From a bacterium (GTDB taxonomy: Bacteria; Planctomycetota; Planctomycetia; Gemmatales; Gemmataceae), in the NCBI GenBank assembly GCA_017308215.1, contig JAFKFQ010000284.1:25643-70394 (forward strand): 44,752 nucleotides of DNA. The letters are read 5' to 3'. Within the stretch, counting starts at the first letter, position 1; each line of letters begins with the position of its first letter. This document shows, piece by piece, positions 27,256-35,526 of the stretch. Under the pieces are notes generated by a model. The model searched no databases. It saw only the letters and a program-made list of their open reading frames with translations, and had not been told where the DNA came from. A program made the position numbers and the translations under genes.

Positions 27256-28091
27256 GCCCCGGCCCCCGCCGCGCGCTTCGTCAGGTAGTCGTACAGCTCG
27301 CCGCGGTCGCGGGTGAACTCGGCCGGGTCGTCGCGCACCGGGGCGATGTGCGGGCCGTCGTACACCGCCAGGTCGGGCATGAATTGCGGGTCTTTCCACC
27401 GGTGCGGGAACAGGTCGAACAGGAACGTCGGCAGGCCGAAGCGGTTGGTCTTCTTGCCGTCGCGGCGGGCGTACAGGTTGGCGAGCACGTTCCGCCACTT
27501 CTGCCGCAGCCGGGCCGGGTTCCGCACGAAACCGAAGTGGTGGACGGCGAACTTCGGCTCGACCGGCGCGAGCGTCTTCTCGTCGCCGACCCGGCGGACG
27601 TTCGACCCGTCGTTGTACACCTCGATGTCGGGCCGGTTGCGGTGGACGTTCCACTTCACGTCCGGCCACGGCACCTTCTCCGGGTGCCGGTGGTAGACGC
27701 GGTAGCTCCCGTAGAAGTTCATCATCCGCAGCGGCAGGACGAGCGCGTCGGTCGGCGCCTCCTCGAGCCACGCGCGGAACGGGGCGAAGTCCCACTCGGG
27801 GAGGAACTCGTCGCAGTCGAGGTTGATCGCCCAGTCGCCGGTGCAGCGCTGGCGGGCGGCGTTCTTGAACCGGGTGATCCAGTCCAGCCCGGTCGGTTTT
27901 CCCCAATCCGAGCGGAACAGCTTCACCTTGTCCGACCCGATGGCGGCGATCGCTTCGGCGGTGCCGTCGGTCGAGTTGCCGTCGTGGACGACGATCTCGT
28001 CGGCAAAGGGCAGGTGGTGGCGGATCATCGGCACGACGTGGTAGTCGTGGTAGAGTCCGTCGCGGACGCAGGTGTAGACCGAGAGCTTCAT
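27252..28091 (-). CDS. glycosyltransferase family 2 protein
   Basis: The 279-residue product starts MKLSVYTCVRDGLYHDYHVV and has DEIVVHDGNSTDGTAEAIAA, AINLDCDEFLPEWDF (a D-x-D-type metal site), FGLPTFLFDLFPHRWKDPQ and FVRNPARLRQKWRNVLANLY. This is the short GT-A form whose members often act on core-oligosaccharide or capsule acceptors. GGAG precedes the ATG, 6 nt after the ligase stop. The stop overlaps the next gene as ATGA. Acceptor and sugar unknown. Confidence 0.88.
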   Translation of the reverse strand: MKLSVYTCVRDGLYHDYHVVPMIRHHLPFADEIVVHDGNSTDGTAEAIAAIGSDKVKLFRSDWGKPTGLDWITRFKNAARQRCTGDWAINLDCDEFLPEWDFAPFRAWLEEAPTDALVLPLRMMNFYGSYRVYHRHPEKVPWPDVKWNVHRNRPDIEVYNDGSNVRRVGDEKTLAPVEPKFAVHHFGFVRNPARLRQKWRNVLANLYARRDGKKTNRFGLPTFLFDLFPHRWKDPQFMPDLAVYDGPHIAPVRDDPAEFTRDRGELYDYLTKRAAGAGA

Positions 28092-28097
28092 GGGCGA

Positions 28098-29411
28098 TCA
28101 GCTCCGCGGGGGCTCGGGGGGCGGGCCGCCGGGGTACGGGGCGTCGGCCGAGCGGTAGGCCAGCCGCAGCTGGGCGGCGGCCAGGAGCACCCAGTACTGC
28201 GGCTCGAACGCCTCGCACGACAGGAACACCGCGCCGACGAGGAACGTGACGAGCGCCCCCTGGAACCCGGCCGCGGCGAGGTACGCCTTCACCGAGTCGG
28301 GGTCGGACCGCGGCCGCGCCTTGCGGATGACCTCCTCGAGGTTCCACATCGCCAGCCCGACCACCGCCAGGTAGCACGCCAGCCCGACGAACCCGTTGTC
28401 GGCGGCGAGCTGGATGTACTGGCTGTGGATCACCCGCCCCTCCATGTCCGCGCCGTAGGAGCGGGTGAGGAGGGGCGAGTTGCGGATGCCGACGCCGAAC
28501 ACCGGGTTCTCGGTGGCGATCTGGAGGCCGATCTTCCAGCTCGTCAGCCGGCTGTTGGCGCTGTCGTCCTGCTGGAACTTCTCGACCGAGAAGAACCGGT
28601 CGCGGATCTGCTGGCCGGCGAGGAACGGGACGCAGGCGAGGATGGCAACGCCGAGCAGGATCTTCGGCCGGCGGTAGCGGCCGCGGAGGATCCAGAACGG
28701 GGCGGCGACGATGAGCGCCACCATCGCCCCGCGGGAGTACGTCATGAGGACGGCGTGGAGGATGACCGGGATGAACGCGGCGAACGCCCACCGGTACCAC
28801 CCGCGGTACGCCTCCCAGGCGAACGCGCACAGCGGCACGCCCATCGCCAGGAGCATCCCGGCGCCGTTGTTGTCGGCCCCGCCGTAGCCGTTCTGGGCGA
28901 TGCCCAGGTAGCCGTGGACGAAGTAGAGGAAGTTGATCTCGTAGGAGATGTACGCCAGCGACAGCGCGTACACCAGGAACAGCACCCACACCTGCCCGAC
29001 CGCCCGCACCACCACGGCGCCGACGGCGAACATGAGGAACATCCGCCAGTACTCGGACACCATCTGGTCGCCGGCGCTGGGGACGCGGGCGGTGAGGTAG
29101 CTGGCGACGAGGGACAGCCCGAACAGGAGCATGGCGACGTGGAGCGGCGCCACCTTGACCCGGCTGGCGGGCCAGCGGCCGGGGGCGGGGGCCGGCGGGC
29201 GCGGGCCGAACGCGACGGTGGCCAGGATGGTCGGGACGGCGACGTACAGCGACCAGTTCGCCCCGTCCGGGAGCGACCACTTCCACATGTACTGTGGGCG
29301 GAGGACGGCGTAGGCGATGTACGTGGCGAACCCGATGAACGGGGTGACGACGACCGACCCGACGACCGCGCAGCCGGTCACCGCGATCATGAACAGCGTC
29401 TGCTTGGACAC
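28098..29411 (-). CDS. O-antigen ligase/polymerase family membrane protein
   Basis: The 437-residue product has about ten hydrophobic segments and the Wzy_C/O-antigen-ligase pattern. The large loop with FGVGIRNSPLLTRSYGADME, IHSQYIQLAADNGFVGLACY (the H-x-x-Y/L-Q motif) and VVGLAMWNLEEVIRKARP carries the conserved Arg and His. These inner-membrane proteins transfer or polymerise undecaprenol-linked glycans on the periplasmic face. It heads the five-gene operon and begins with GTG. Whether it acts as a ligase or a polymerase cannot be decided from sequence. Confidence 0.88.
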   Translation of the reverse strand: MSKQTLFMIAVTGCAVVGSVVVTPFIGFATYIAYAVLRPQYMWKWSLPDGANWSLYVAVPTILATVAFGPRPPAPAPGRWPASRVKVAPLHVAMLLFGLSLVASYLTARVPSAGDQMVSEYWRMFLMFAVGAVVVRAVGQVWVLFLVYALSLAYISYEINFLYFVHGYLGIAQNGYGGADNNGAGMLLAMGVPLCAFAWEAYRGWYRWAFAAFIPVILHAVLMTYSRGAMVALIVAAPFWILRGRYRRPKILLGVAILACVPFLAGQQIRDRFFSVEKFQQDDSANSRLTSWKIGLQIATENPVFGVGIRNSPLLTRSYGADMEGRVIHSQYIQLAADNGFVGLACYLAVVGLAMWNLEEVIRKARPRSDPDSVKAYLAAAGFQGALVTFLVGAVFLSCEAFEPQYWVLLAAAQLRLAYRSADAPYPGGPPPEPPRS

Positions 29412-29476
29412 ACGCCCCCCCGCCCGGTCGGACCACGGAACTATACTACAGACCCTCCCGGACGAAAGGCGGCCCC

Positions 29477-32191
29477 GTGGAATCGCCCCGCGTCGTGCTG
29501 AAAGTGTCCACCCCCGCCGCCGGCCGCGGCCCGGTGACGGCCGGCGTCCCGTGGCCCCGCGGCGTGATCACGGACCCGTCCCGGCTGACCTTGGCTGATG
29601 GCAACGGGCGGCCGATTCCGGTGCAGGCGAAGGTGACCGACCGCTGGGCCGACGGCTCGGCGCGGTGGGTGCGGCTCGACTGGATCGCCGAGGCGGGGGT
29701 CGGCGAGTACGCGGTGTCCGTCGGAGCCCGGAGCGTGAGCGACGGGTCAACTCAGCCCGTCGCTCACGCTCCGGGCTCCGACGGACCAGTCGTCCGCCTC
29801 GACGGCTCGAAGGCCGGCCCGGCCGTAGATACCGGAACGTTTCGGTTCGAGTGGGGCATCGACTCGGTTTCTCCTGCCAACGGGCCGGCCGATCACCAGA
29901 CGCGCGTCAGAATACAAGTCGTTTGGGCGGACGACCGTATTTGGGATGTTCGGCCTTACGGAATCCGCTTCGATGAGACCGGGCCTCGCAGTACCGTTCT
30001 CCGTCTCGACGGGCGGGTTGGGCCACCTGACCACACGACCCAGCCAATCCTGGAGTACGAGGCCCAATTCCACTACTTCGCCGGCCTGTCCGTCGTGCGT
30101 GTCGAGTTCACCCTGCGGAACCCGCGCCGCGCCGAGCACCCGGGCGGGCTGTGGGATCTCGGTGACCCCGGATCGGTGTACCTGAAGGATGCGTCGTTCA
30201 CCTTTGCGCTGCCAGGGGCCGACGTAGGTCGGGTCGAGTCTTCGAGACCTGACGCGGCGGCGCGAGGGGCGGATGATGCTGGCTCTCAGTCCGGCCGTTC
30301 GCCCGAGCCGCCCGTGCTCCTCTGCTCCCCCGAGCGCGGCACGCCGCTCGCCCCCTTCGTGCTGCCGTTCGAGCTGTACCAGGACTCCAGCGGCGGCGAG
30401 AACTGGCGCGGCCGCAACCACGTCAACCGCGCCGGCGAGGTGCCGCTGACGTTCCGCGGCTACCGCGTCAACGGCGCCGACGGGCTCCGCGCCACGCCCA
30501 TCGTGCTGCTGCCGGGGCTCGGCATCACCATGCCGCACTTCTGGGAAAACTTCCCGAAAGCGATCGAGGTGACCGCCGACAGCATCACCCTGCGGCTGTT
30601 CCCGAAGCAGAGCGCCGACCTTCACGAGCTCCAGGGCGGGGAGCAGAAGACGCACACGTTCGCGGTCGCGTTCGGGGCGGACGCCACCGCCGAGGCGCTG
30701 GAGTGGTTCCGCACCCCGCCGCGCGTCACGCTCCCGCCCGAGTGGGTCGCCGCCACCGGCGCCGTGCCGTACCTCACGCCGCAAGCCACCGACCCGCACG
30801 CCGACTACCTCGCGCTCGTCGGTGCCGCGCTCGACGGGCCGGACACGTTCGAGACGAAGCGCGAGGCGATCGACGAGTACGGCTGGCGGCACTTCGGCGA
30901 CATCTACGGCGACCACGAAGCCGTGTACCACCGCGGCCCGGAGCCGATGGTGTCGCACTACAACAACCAGTACGACCCCGTGTTCGGCTTCGGCGTGCAG
31001 CTCCTGCGCTCGGGCGATGCGCGCTGGGCGGCTCACATGGACGCGCTCGCCGCCCACGTCGCCGACATCGACATCTACCACACCACGCGCGACAAGTCGG
31101 CGTACAACGGCGGGCTGTTCTGGCACACCTACCACTACGCCCCCGCCGACACCGCCACGCACCGCTCGTACCCGAAGCTCTTGCGCACGCTCGGCGGCCC
31201 GGCAGGGCTCGACCCGGACGACCCGAAGGCGCAGAAGTCGCGCCACGTGTACGCGCTCGGCGGCGGGCCGGGGAACGAGCAGAACTACGCCGCCGGCCTC
31301 GCGCTGCATTACTTCCTCACCGGCAGCACGCAATCCCGCGACGCGGCGGTCGGGCTCGCGCAGTGGGTGATCGACATGGACGACGGCACGAAGACCGTCT
31401 TCCGCTGGCTCGCCGGCGGCGACACCGGCCTCGCCAGCCAGAGCCGCGGGCCGGACTACCACGGCCCCGGCCGCGGCTCCGGCAACTCGCTCGCGGCGCT
31501 GCTCGTCGGCCACACGCTCACCGGCGAGGCGAAGTTCCTCGCCAAGGCCGAGCAGCTCATCCGCCGCGTGATTCACCCGGCCGACGACGTGCCCGCCCGC
31601 AACCTGCTCGACGTGGAGAACCGCTGGTTCTACACGATGTTCCTCCACGCGCTCGGCAAGTACCTCGACCACAAGGCGGAGCTCGGACAGCCCGACGCGA
31701 TGTACGCCTACGCCCGCGCGAGTCTGCTGCACTACGCCCGCTGGATGGCGGAGCACGAAGTCCCCACGCTGAGCCGGCCGGAGGTTCTGGAGTACCCGAA
31801 CGAGACGTGGGCGGCGCAGGACGTGCGCAAGTTCGAGGTGCTGCGCCTCGCCGCCCGCCACGCCGCCGGCGCCGAGCGCGACCGCTTCCGCGAGCGGGCG
31901 ACGTTCTTCCTCCGCGACTCGCTCGACCGCCTTCAGGCGTTCCCGACGCGCACGCTCGCCCGGCCGGTCGTGCTGCTGTTGTCGATGGGCTACACCGCCG
32001 CCCACATGCGCGCGAACTCGGGCGACGCCGCCCCGCCGCCGGCGGTGACGCCGTCCGACTTCGGCCGCCCCGAGCGGTTCGTGCCGCAGAAGGTGCGGGC
32101 GATGAAGCGCGCCAAGCTCGTCGTCGCGGCGGGGGCGGCCGGCGGCGCCGCGGCGGTGGTCGCGCTCATCCTCTGGCTGCTGCTCGCGTGA
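29477..32191 (+). CDS. PcRGLX/YetA-like (PL26-type) protein with RIFT barrel and C-terminal membrane anchor
   Basis: The 904-residue product has an N-terminal RIFT-type barrel (residues about 1-260: VPWPRGVITDPSRLTLADGN, VGEYAVSV, ILEYEAQFHYFAGLSVVRVE), a middle beta region (VLPFELYQDSSGGENWRGRN) and an (alpha/alpha) barrel (EYGWRHFGDIYGDHEAVYHR, HYNNQYDPVFGFGVQLLRSG). The family includes fungal exo-rhamnogalacturonan lyase (PL26) and bacterial YetA. There is no signal peptide, but the last 25 residues (LVVAAGAAGGAAAVVALILW...) form a transmembrane helix, an odd tail-anchored layout. Residues about 80-103 come from an in-frame palindromic repeat. It diverges from the polysaccharide operon by 65 nt and may trim or process that glycan. 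Activity unproven. Confidence 0.8.
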   Translation: MESPRVVLKVSTPAAGRGPVTAGVPWPRGVITDPSRLTLADGNGRPIPVQAKVTDRWADGSARWVRLDWIAEAGVGEYAVSVGARSVSDGSTQPVAHAPGSDGPVVRLDGSKAGPAVDTGTFRFEWGIDSVSPANGPADHQTRVRIQVVWADDRIWDVRPYGIRFDETGPRSTVLRLDGRVGPPDHTTQPILEYEAQFHYFAGLSVVRVEFTLRNPRRAEHPGGLWDLGDPGSVYLKDASFTFALPGADVGRVESSRPDAAARGADDAGSQSGRSPEPPVLLCSPERGTPLAPFVLPFELYQDSSGGENWRGRNHVNRAGEVPLTFRGYRVNGADGLRATPIVLLPGLGITMPHFWENFPKAIEVTADSITLRLFPKQSADLHELQGGEQKTHTFAVAFGADATAEALEWFRTPPRVTLPPEWVAATGAVPYLTPQATDPHADYLALVGAALDGPDTFETKREAIDEYGWRHFGDIYGDHEAVYHRGPEPMVSHYNNQYDPVFGFGVQLLRSGDARWAAHMDALAAHVADIDIYHTTRDKSAYNGGLFWHTYHYAPADTATHRSYPKLLRTLGGPAGLDPDDPKAQKSRHVYALGGGPGNEQNYAAGLALHYFLTGSTQSRDAAVGLAQWVIDMDDGTKTVFRWLAGGDTGLASQSRGPDYHGPGRGSGNSLAALLVGHTLTGEAKFLAKAEQLIRRVIHPADDVPARNLLDVENRWFYTMFLHALGKYLDHKAELGQPDAMYAYARASLLHYARWMAEHEVPTLSRPEVLEYPNETWAAQDVRKFEVLRLAARHAAGAERDRFRERATFFLRDSLDRLQAFPTRTLARPVVLLLSMGYTAAHMRANSGDAAPPPAVTPSDFGRPERFVPQKVRAMKRAKLVVAAGAAGGAAAVVALILWLLLA
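29716..29786. repeat. palindromic element inside a coding region, 31-bp perfect arms
   Basis: Arms 29716-29746 and 29756-29786 are perfect reverse complements around a 9-nt loop. The element is translated as part of the PcRGLX-like protein (SVGARSVSDG on one arm, AHAPGSDG on the other), adding about 24 residues to the barrel domain without breaking the frame. It is unrelated to the 29-30 bp-arm family in this window. Confidence 0.9.
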
Positions 32192-32227
32192 CCGGGTAGA
32201 ATCCGCTTCCCGTTCCCGGAGCCGTCG

Positions 32228-33034
32228 ATGAGCCGCGCCGACGACGAGTACGACGACAACCGCCCCCGCCGGCGCCGCCGCGACGACGATTACGATGACG
32301 ACTACGACGACCGCCCCCGCCGCGCGAAGGCGGGCGGCGGGGGCGGGATGAACGTGTGGGTCATCGTCGGCCTCGTGGTCGGGGCGCTGTTCTGCTGCGG
32401 CATCCTCGTGGTTCCCGCGCTGCTCCTGCCGGCGGTGCAAAAGGTCCGCGACTCGGCGGCGCGGGCGAAGGACATGAACAGCTACAAGCAGGTCGCGCTG
32501 GGGATGCACTTCCACAGCGACACGACCACCACCTTCCCGCCCGCCGACGGCGACCTGAGCTTCCGCGTCGCCATCCTCCCCTACATCGAGCAGGGGGAGC
32601 TGCACCGGCGGTTCGACCTCAACCAGGCGTGGGACGGTCCGCAGAACCGCACGCTCGCCGAGGTCCGGGTGCCGACCTACGTGTCGGTGCTCGACGGGCA
32701 GGACGTCACGCAGACCCGCATCCGCGTGTTCACCGGGCCGGACACGATCTTCCCGCCGGGCGAGCGGCCGCTCCGGCTCCCCGAGGTGAAGGACGGCACC
32801 AGCAACACCATCGTGGCGGCGGAGGCGGCCGACCCGGTGCCGTGGCCGCAGCCGCGCGAGCTGGCGTACACGAAGGGCGGCCCGCTCCCGCGGCTCGGCC
32901 ACCCGCAGCGGTCGTCCGGGTTCATCGTGATGATGGCCGACGGGAGCGTGCGGTTCGTCACCAAGTCGGTGGACGAGGCGACGATCCGCGCCGGCATCAC
33001 CGCGGCCGCCGGCGACGCGCCGCCGCAGTTCTAG
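32228..33034 (+). CDS. DUF1559 pseudopilin-like protein lacking the prepilin cleavage motif
   Basis: The 268-residue product carries the planctomycete DUF1559 pattern: LLPAVQKVRDSAARAKDMNS (normally just after the pilin-like helix), a ILPYIEQGELHRRFDL core, VKDGTSNTIVAAEAAD, and FIVMMADGSVRFVTKSVD near the C-terminus (the usual D-G-S-V-R-F end). Instead of the usual GFTLIELLVV prepilin signal it has about 40 residues of Asp/Arg-rich disordered sequence, a Gly-rich linker and one transmembrane helix (MNVWVIVGLVVGALFCCGIL). It is therefore membrane-anchored but unlikely to be processed by prepilin peptidase. Gene ends in a palindromic repeat shared with the convergent amidohydrolase. Confidence 0.85.
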   Translation: MSRADDEYDDNRPRRRRRDDDYDDDYDDRPRRAKAGGGGGMNVWVIVGLVVGALFCCGILVVPALLLPAVQKVRDSAARAKDMNSYKQVALGMHFHSDTTTTFPPADGDLSFRVAILPYIEQGELHRRFDLNQAWDGPQNRTLAEVRVPTYVSVLDGQDVTQTRIRVFTGPDTIFPPGERPLRLPEVKDGTSNTIVAAEAADPVPWPQPRELAYTKGGPLPRLGHPQRSSGFIVMMADGSVRFVTKSVDEATIRAGITAAAGDAPPQF

Positions 33035-33066
33035 GGCCGGTGCCGTTTCTGCGACGGTGAACGAGC

Positions 33067-33125
33067 TGGTAGCCGCAGGCTTTAGCCTGCGTCACCAGAG
33101 CGCAGGCTGAAGCCTGCGGCTACCA
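33067..33125. repeat. dispersed palindrome copy, 25-bp arms, overlapping a gene end
   Basis: Arms 33067-33091 and 33101-33125 match with one mismatch around a 9-nt loop. Same family as the elements at 20956 and 24291. The amidohydrolase stop (33082-33084) lies inside the left arm, so the repeat encodes that protein's last residues (VAAGFSLRSGDAG). Confidence 0.88.
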
Positions 33126-34308
33126 CACCGGGCCGCCACACCCCGCGGAACAGCGTCCGCCGCTCGCCCGGGTGGTCCGCGAGCAACAACTCGTGCGGGT
33201 CGGCGGCGTCGCGGTCGGGGAGCGGCACGGCGACCGCGTCCGCCGACTTCCCGGCCTCCAGGCTCCCCGTCTCGTCCGCCCACCCCAGCGCCTCGGCGCC
33301 GGCGAGGGTGACCATCTTCAGAATCGTCTCCGCGGGCAGGTCCGGCCGCCGGGCGCGGACGAACCGCGCCTCGGCGAGCGGGTCGAGGTCCGGGTTCGAG
33401 GCGAGGCTGTCGGTGCCGAGGCAGACGCGCACGCCGCGGGCGAGGAAGTCCGCGACCGGGTGCGGCGGGTGCCCGAACGCGGCGTGCGTCCGCGGGCAGT
33501 AGACGACGGTCGTGTTCGGGCGGAACAGGTCGTCGGGCGGCTGGTAGTTGGCGTGTGCGAGCAGCAGCGCGGGCGCGTGCAGGCCGGCGTGCGCGAGCGT
33601 GCGGCGGAAGCCCCCGATCAGCTGCCCCTCGTCCCACACGCCCAGGTCTCGCAGGAACGCGACGAACGGACCGGCGTGCGTCCCGACCAGTTCGACCTCG
33701 GCCGGCGACTCCATCCAGTGGACCGTGACCGGCACACCGCACCGGCACGCCCACATCAGCATCATCTCGCGGACGCTGTACGGCGCGTGCGGGCTCAGTG
33801 CGCGGCGGGCGAAGCCCGTCCCCGGCCGGCGGACCCACTCCCAGTGGTCCTTGACCTGTTCGAGTAGTCGTCCTTCCCGCAGCCCGATCAGTTCGCGGAA
33901 CACGACCGCCCGCGCCGGCGCCGCGGCGAGCGCGTCCCAGCTCGCGCCGTCGGCAGCGATGTCGCCGATCAGCGTCGTCCCGAAGTCCAGCGCCTCCGCG
34001 AGTCCGGCGCGAACGTCGGTCTGCACCTGCTCCGGGGTGCGGCCGCGGCGGTAGGCGATCACGCCGCGGAGCCAGTCGGTGAAGTGAGCGGCGTCGGTCG
34101 GCGGGACGAGCCCGCGGGCGCCGCTCAGGTCGAGGTGCGTGTGGGCGTTCACCAGCCCGGGGATGAGCGCGACGTTCCCGAGGTCGACGTCCGGCGTGCG
34201 GGCGCCGCGCGGTTCGACGGCGGCGACGCGGTCGCCGCGGACGGTGAGCGTGCCGCCGACCAGCGGCGGGCCGGCGACCGGGAAGACGACGCGGGCGGTG
34301 TACGTCAC
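33082..34308 (-). CDS. amidohydrolase (cytosine/guanine deaminase-like, metallo-dependent hydrolase)
   Basis: The 408-residue protein has the amidohydrolase fold: VALIPGLVNAHTHLDLSGAR (the H-x-H metal site), FTDWLRGVIAYRRGRTPEQV, LSPHAPYSVREMMLM, VPVTVHWMESPAEVE (metal His), ALLLAHANYQPPDD, VVYCPRTHAAFGHPPHP and VRVCLGTDSLASNPDLD (catalytic Asp). It resembles the ATZ/TRZ deaminase group acting on N-heterocycles, and futalosine-type deaminases (MqnX) have the same plan, so a menaquinone role is possible but unproved. GTG 34308 was chosen, since similarity starts there; an upstream TTG would overlap the tRNA. The natural C-terminus is replaced by a short tail encoded in a palindromic repeat. 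Confidence 0.85.
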   Translation of the reverse strand: MTYTARVVFPVAGPPLVGGTLTVRGDRVAAVEPRGARTPDVDLGNVALIPGLVNAHTHLDLSGARGLVPPTDAAHFTDWLRGVIAYRRGRTPEQVQTDVRAGLAEALDFGTTLIGDIAADGASWDALAAAPARAVVFRELIGLREGRLLEQVKDHWEWVRRPGTGFARRALSPHAPYSVREMMLMWACRCGVPVTVHWMESPAEVELVGTHAGPFVAFLRDLGVWDEGQLIGGFRRTLAHAGLHAPALLLAHANYQPPDDLFRPNTTVVYCPRTHAAFGHPPHPVADFLARGVRVCLGTDSLASNPDLDPLAEARFVRARRPDLPAETILKMVTLAGAEALGWADETGSLEAGKSADAVAVPLPDRDAADPHELLLADHPGERRTLFRGVWRPGVVAAGFSLRSGDAG

Positions 34309-34351
34309 CTCGCCCGCGAACCCGGACGCGACGGCGGCAGTCCCTGGTGGT

Positions 34352-34423
34352 GGGTCGGTCGCCAAGTGGAAAGGCCCCCGTCTGATACGCGGGGAAGCGC
34401 GGGTTCGATTCCCGCCCGACCCA
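34352..34423 (+). tRNA. tRNA with anticodon GAT (Ile by anticodon; Gln-like body)
   Basis: The 72 nt fold as a cloverleaf: acceptor GGGTCGG (34352-34358) with CCGACCC (34116-34122 in the last three digits: 34416-34422) and A at 34423; D stem GCC/GGC; anticodon stem CCCGT/GCGGG with a U-G closing pair and loop CTGATAC (anticodon 34384-34386, GAT); five-base variable loop; T arm GCGGG-TTCGATT-CCCGC. CCA is not encoded. The D arm (TCGCCAAGTGGAAAGGC) resembles bacterial tRNA-Gln rather than tRNA-Ile, so the identity is less certain than the fold. Confidence 0.8.
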
Positions 34424-34844
34424 CTGTGAACGTGTCACGATTCCAAGCCGATTCACCACCGACGTCTGTCGGACGGCGATCCGGGAGTCGCTTGGGTTTC
34501 CGGTCCGCGGACCGGCCCCGGTGCCCCACCCCCCTGGCGCGTCCCCGCAACTCCGTCCCCACCTACTCCAAGCACCCGACGAACGACTCCGCCCGCTGCT
34601 GGGGCGGCGGCCGGTGCGTCACGCTCGGCCCGTGGAATTCTACCGAGAGTCTGGAAGCCTACCGCCGCGGTTCGGCACCCAAGGGTACGCCGTCATGCCC
34701 CGCCGGGCGCGACGCCGCGTTCGCGCTGTCGGTCGAGCTGGCGCCACGCCGGACCGGGCGAAGGCGGACGGGGCCATCCCAGAACCCGACGGCGGCCTGA
34801 GGAAGCGGAAGGAGATGTGCGGCGGGGAACGGCCGGCCAGTGCG
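34424..34844. other. gap with no supported gene after the tRNA
   Basis: About 420 nt between the tRNA 3' end and the TetR stop. Frames on both strands are open only because of base composition and show no family pattern. No repeat of the tRNA 3' end was seen here or further right that would mark an integration site. Confidence 0.5.
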
Positions 34845-35429
34845 TCAGGACGGCCACAGCCGCATGGTCAGTTCGGCCACCCGCCCCAGGTCCACTTCGG
34901 TCGCCCCGCTCGCCGCTAGCACCGCCAGCCCGTCGAGGACCGCGGCCACGTACAGGGCGAGCGCCCCGCAGTCCGTTCCCGCCGCCAGGTCGCCCTCGGA
35001 CGCCGCCCGCTCGAACCGCCCCCGCAGGGCCGCCACCGTCCCCCGCCGCAACCGGGCCAGTTCCCGGCGGACCGGCTCCGCGTCCTCCCCGCTCACCAGC
35101 GCCGCGGACACCACCAGGCACCCCGGGGCCGGGCCGCCCCGGATGCACCGGATGAACCCGTCCAGGAACGCCTCCACCACCCCCCGCGCGGTGGGCATCT
35201 CCAGCGCGGCGGCCGCGAACCCCAGCGGCCCCGCCTGGTAGCGGTCGAGGACCTTGCGGAAGAGCTGCTCCTTGTTCCCAAAGGCGGAGTACAGGCTCGG
35301 CCGGTTGATCCCCATCGCGGCCGTCAGGTCGGCGAGCGAGGTCCCCTCGTACCCGTGCCGCCAGAACACCCCCATCGCCCGGTCGAGGGCCTCGTCCGCG
35401 TCGAACTCCCGCACACGTCCCGACGGCAT
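34845..35429 (-). CDS. TetR/AcrR family transcriptional regulator
   Basis: The 194-residue product has an N-terminal helix-turn-helix (FDADEALDRAMGVFWRHGYE, GTSLADLTAAMGINRPSLYS, AFGNKEQLFRKVLDRY; residues about 8-60), the standard TetR DNA-binding domain, and an all-helical ligand domain with GGPAPGCLVVSAALVSGEDA, typical of the group with a C-terminal TetR_C-type domain. It starts at ATG 35429; the frame is open upstream but crosses the divergent promoter. It faces the DUF417 gene across 97 nt that hold a 14-bp palindrome, so it probably represses that gene and itself. Ligand unknown. Confidence 0.92.
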   Translation of the reverse strand: MPSGRVREFDADEALDRAMGVFWRHGYEGTSLADLTAAMGINRPSLYSAFGNKEQLFRKVLDRYQAGPLGFAAAALEMPTARGVVEAFLDGFIRCIRGGPAPGCLVVSAALVSGEDAEPVRRELARLRRGTVAALRGRFERAASEGDLAAGTDCGALALYVAAVLDGLAVLAASGATEVDLGRVAELTMRLWPS

Positions 35430-35487
35430 GGGTGACTCCGGTGGGAAAACCGTGAAAGGGGCCCCGGGGCCCCCGGTATGATTCATT

Positions 35488-35501
35488 GTACCGATCGGTA
35501 C
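35488..35501. promoter_or_regulatory. likely TetR-type operator
   Basis: GTACCGATCGGTAC is a perfect 14-bp palindrome in the 97-nt gap between the divergent regulator and DUF417 genes. It begins 59 nt upstream of the regulator start and ends 26 nt before the DUF417 start. Size, symmetry and position fit a TetR-family binding site. Confidence 0.65.
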
Positions 35502-35526
35502 GAAAAAATTCCAACCCGAGGATGTC

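Noticed and set aside
34305-34562. Minus-strand frame across the tRNA (GIEPALPR-type peptide)
   Set aside because: This is the familiar false peptide produced by translating a tRNA backwards.
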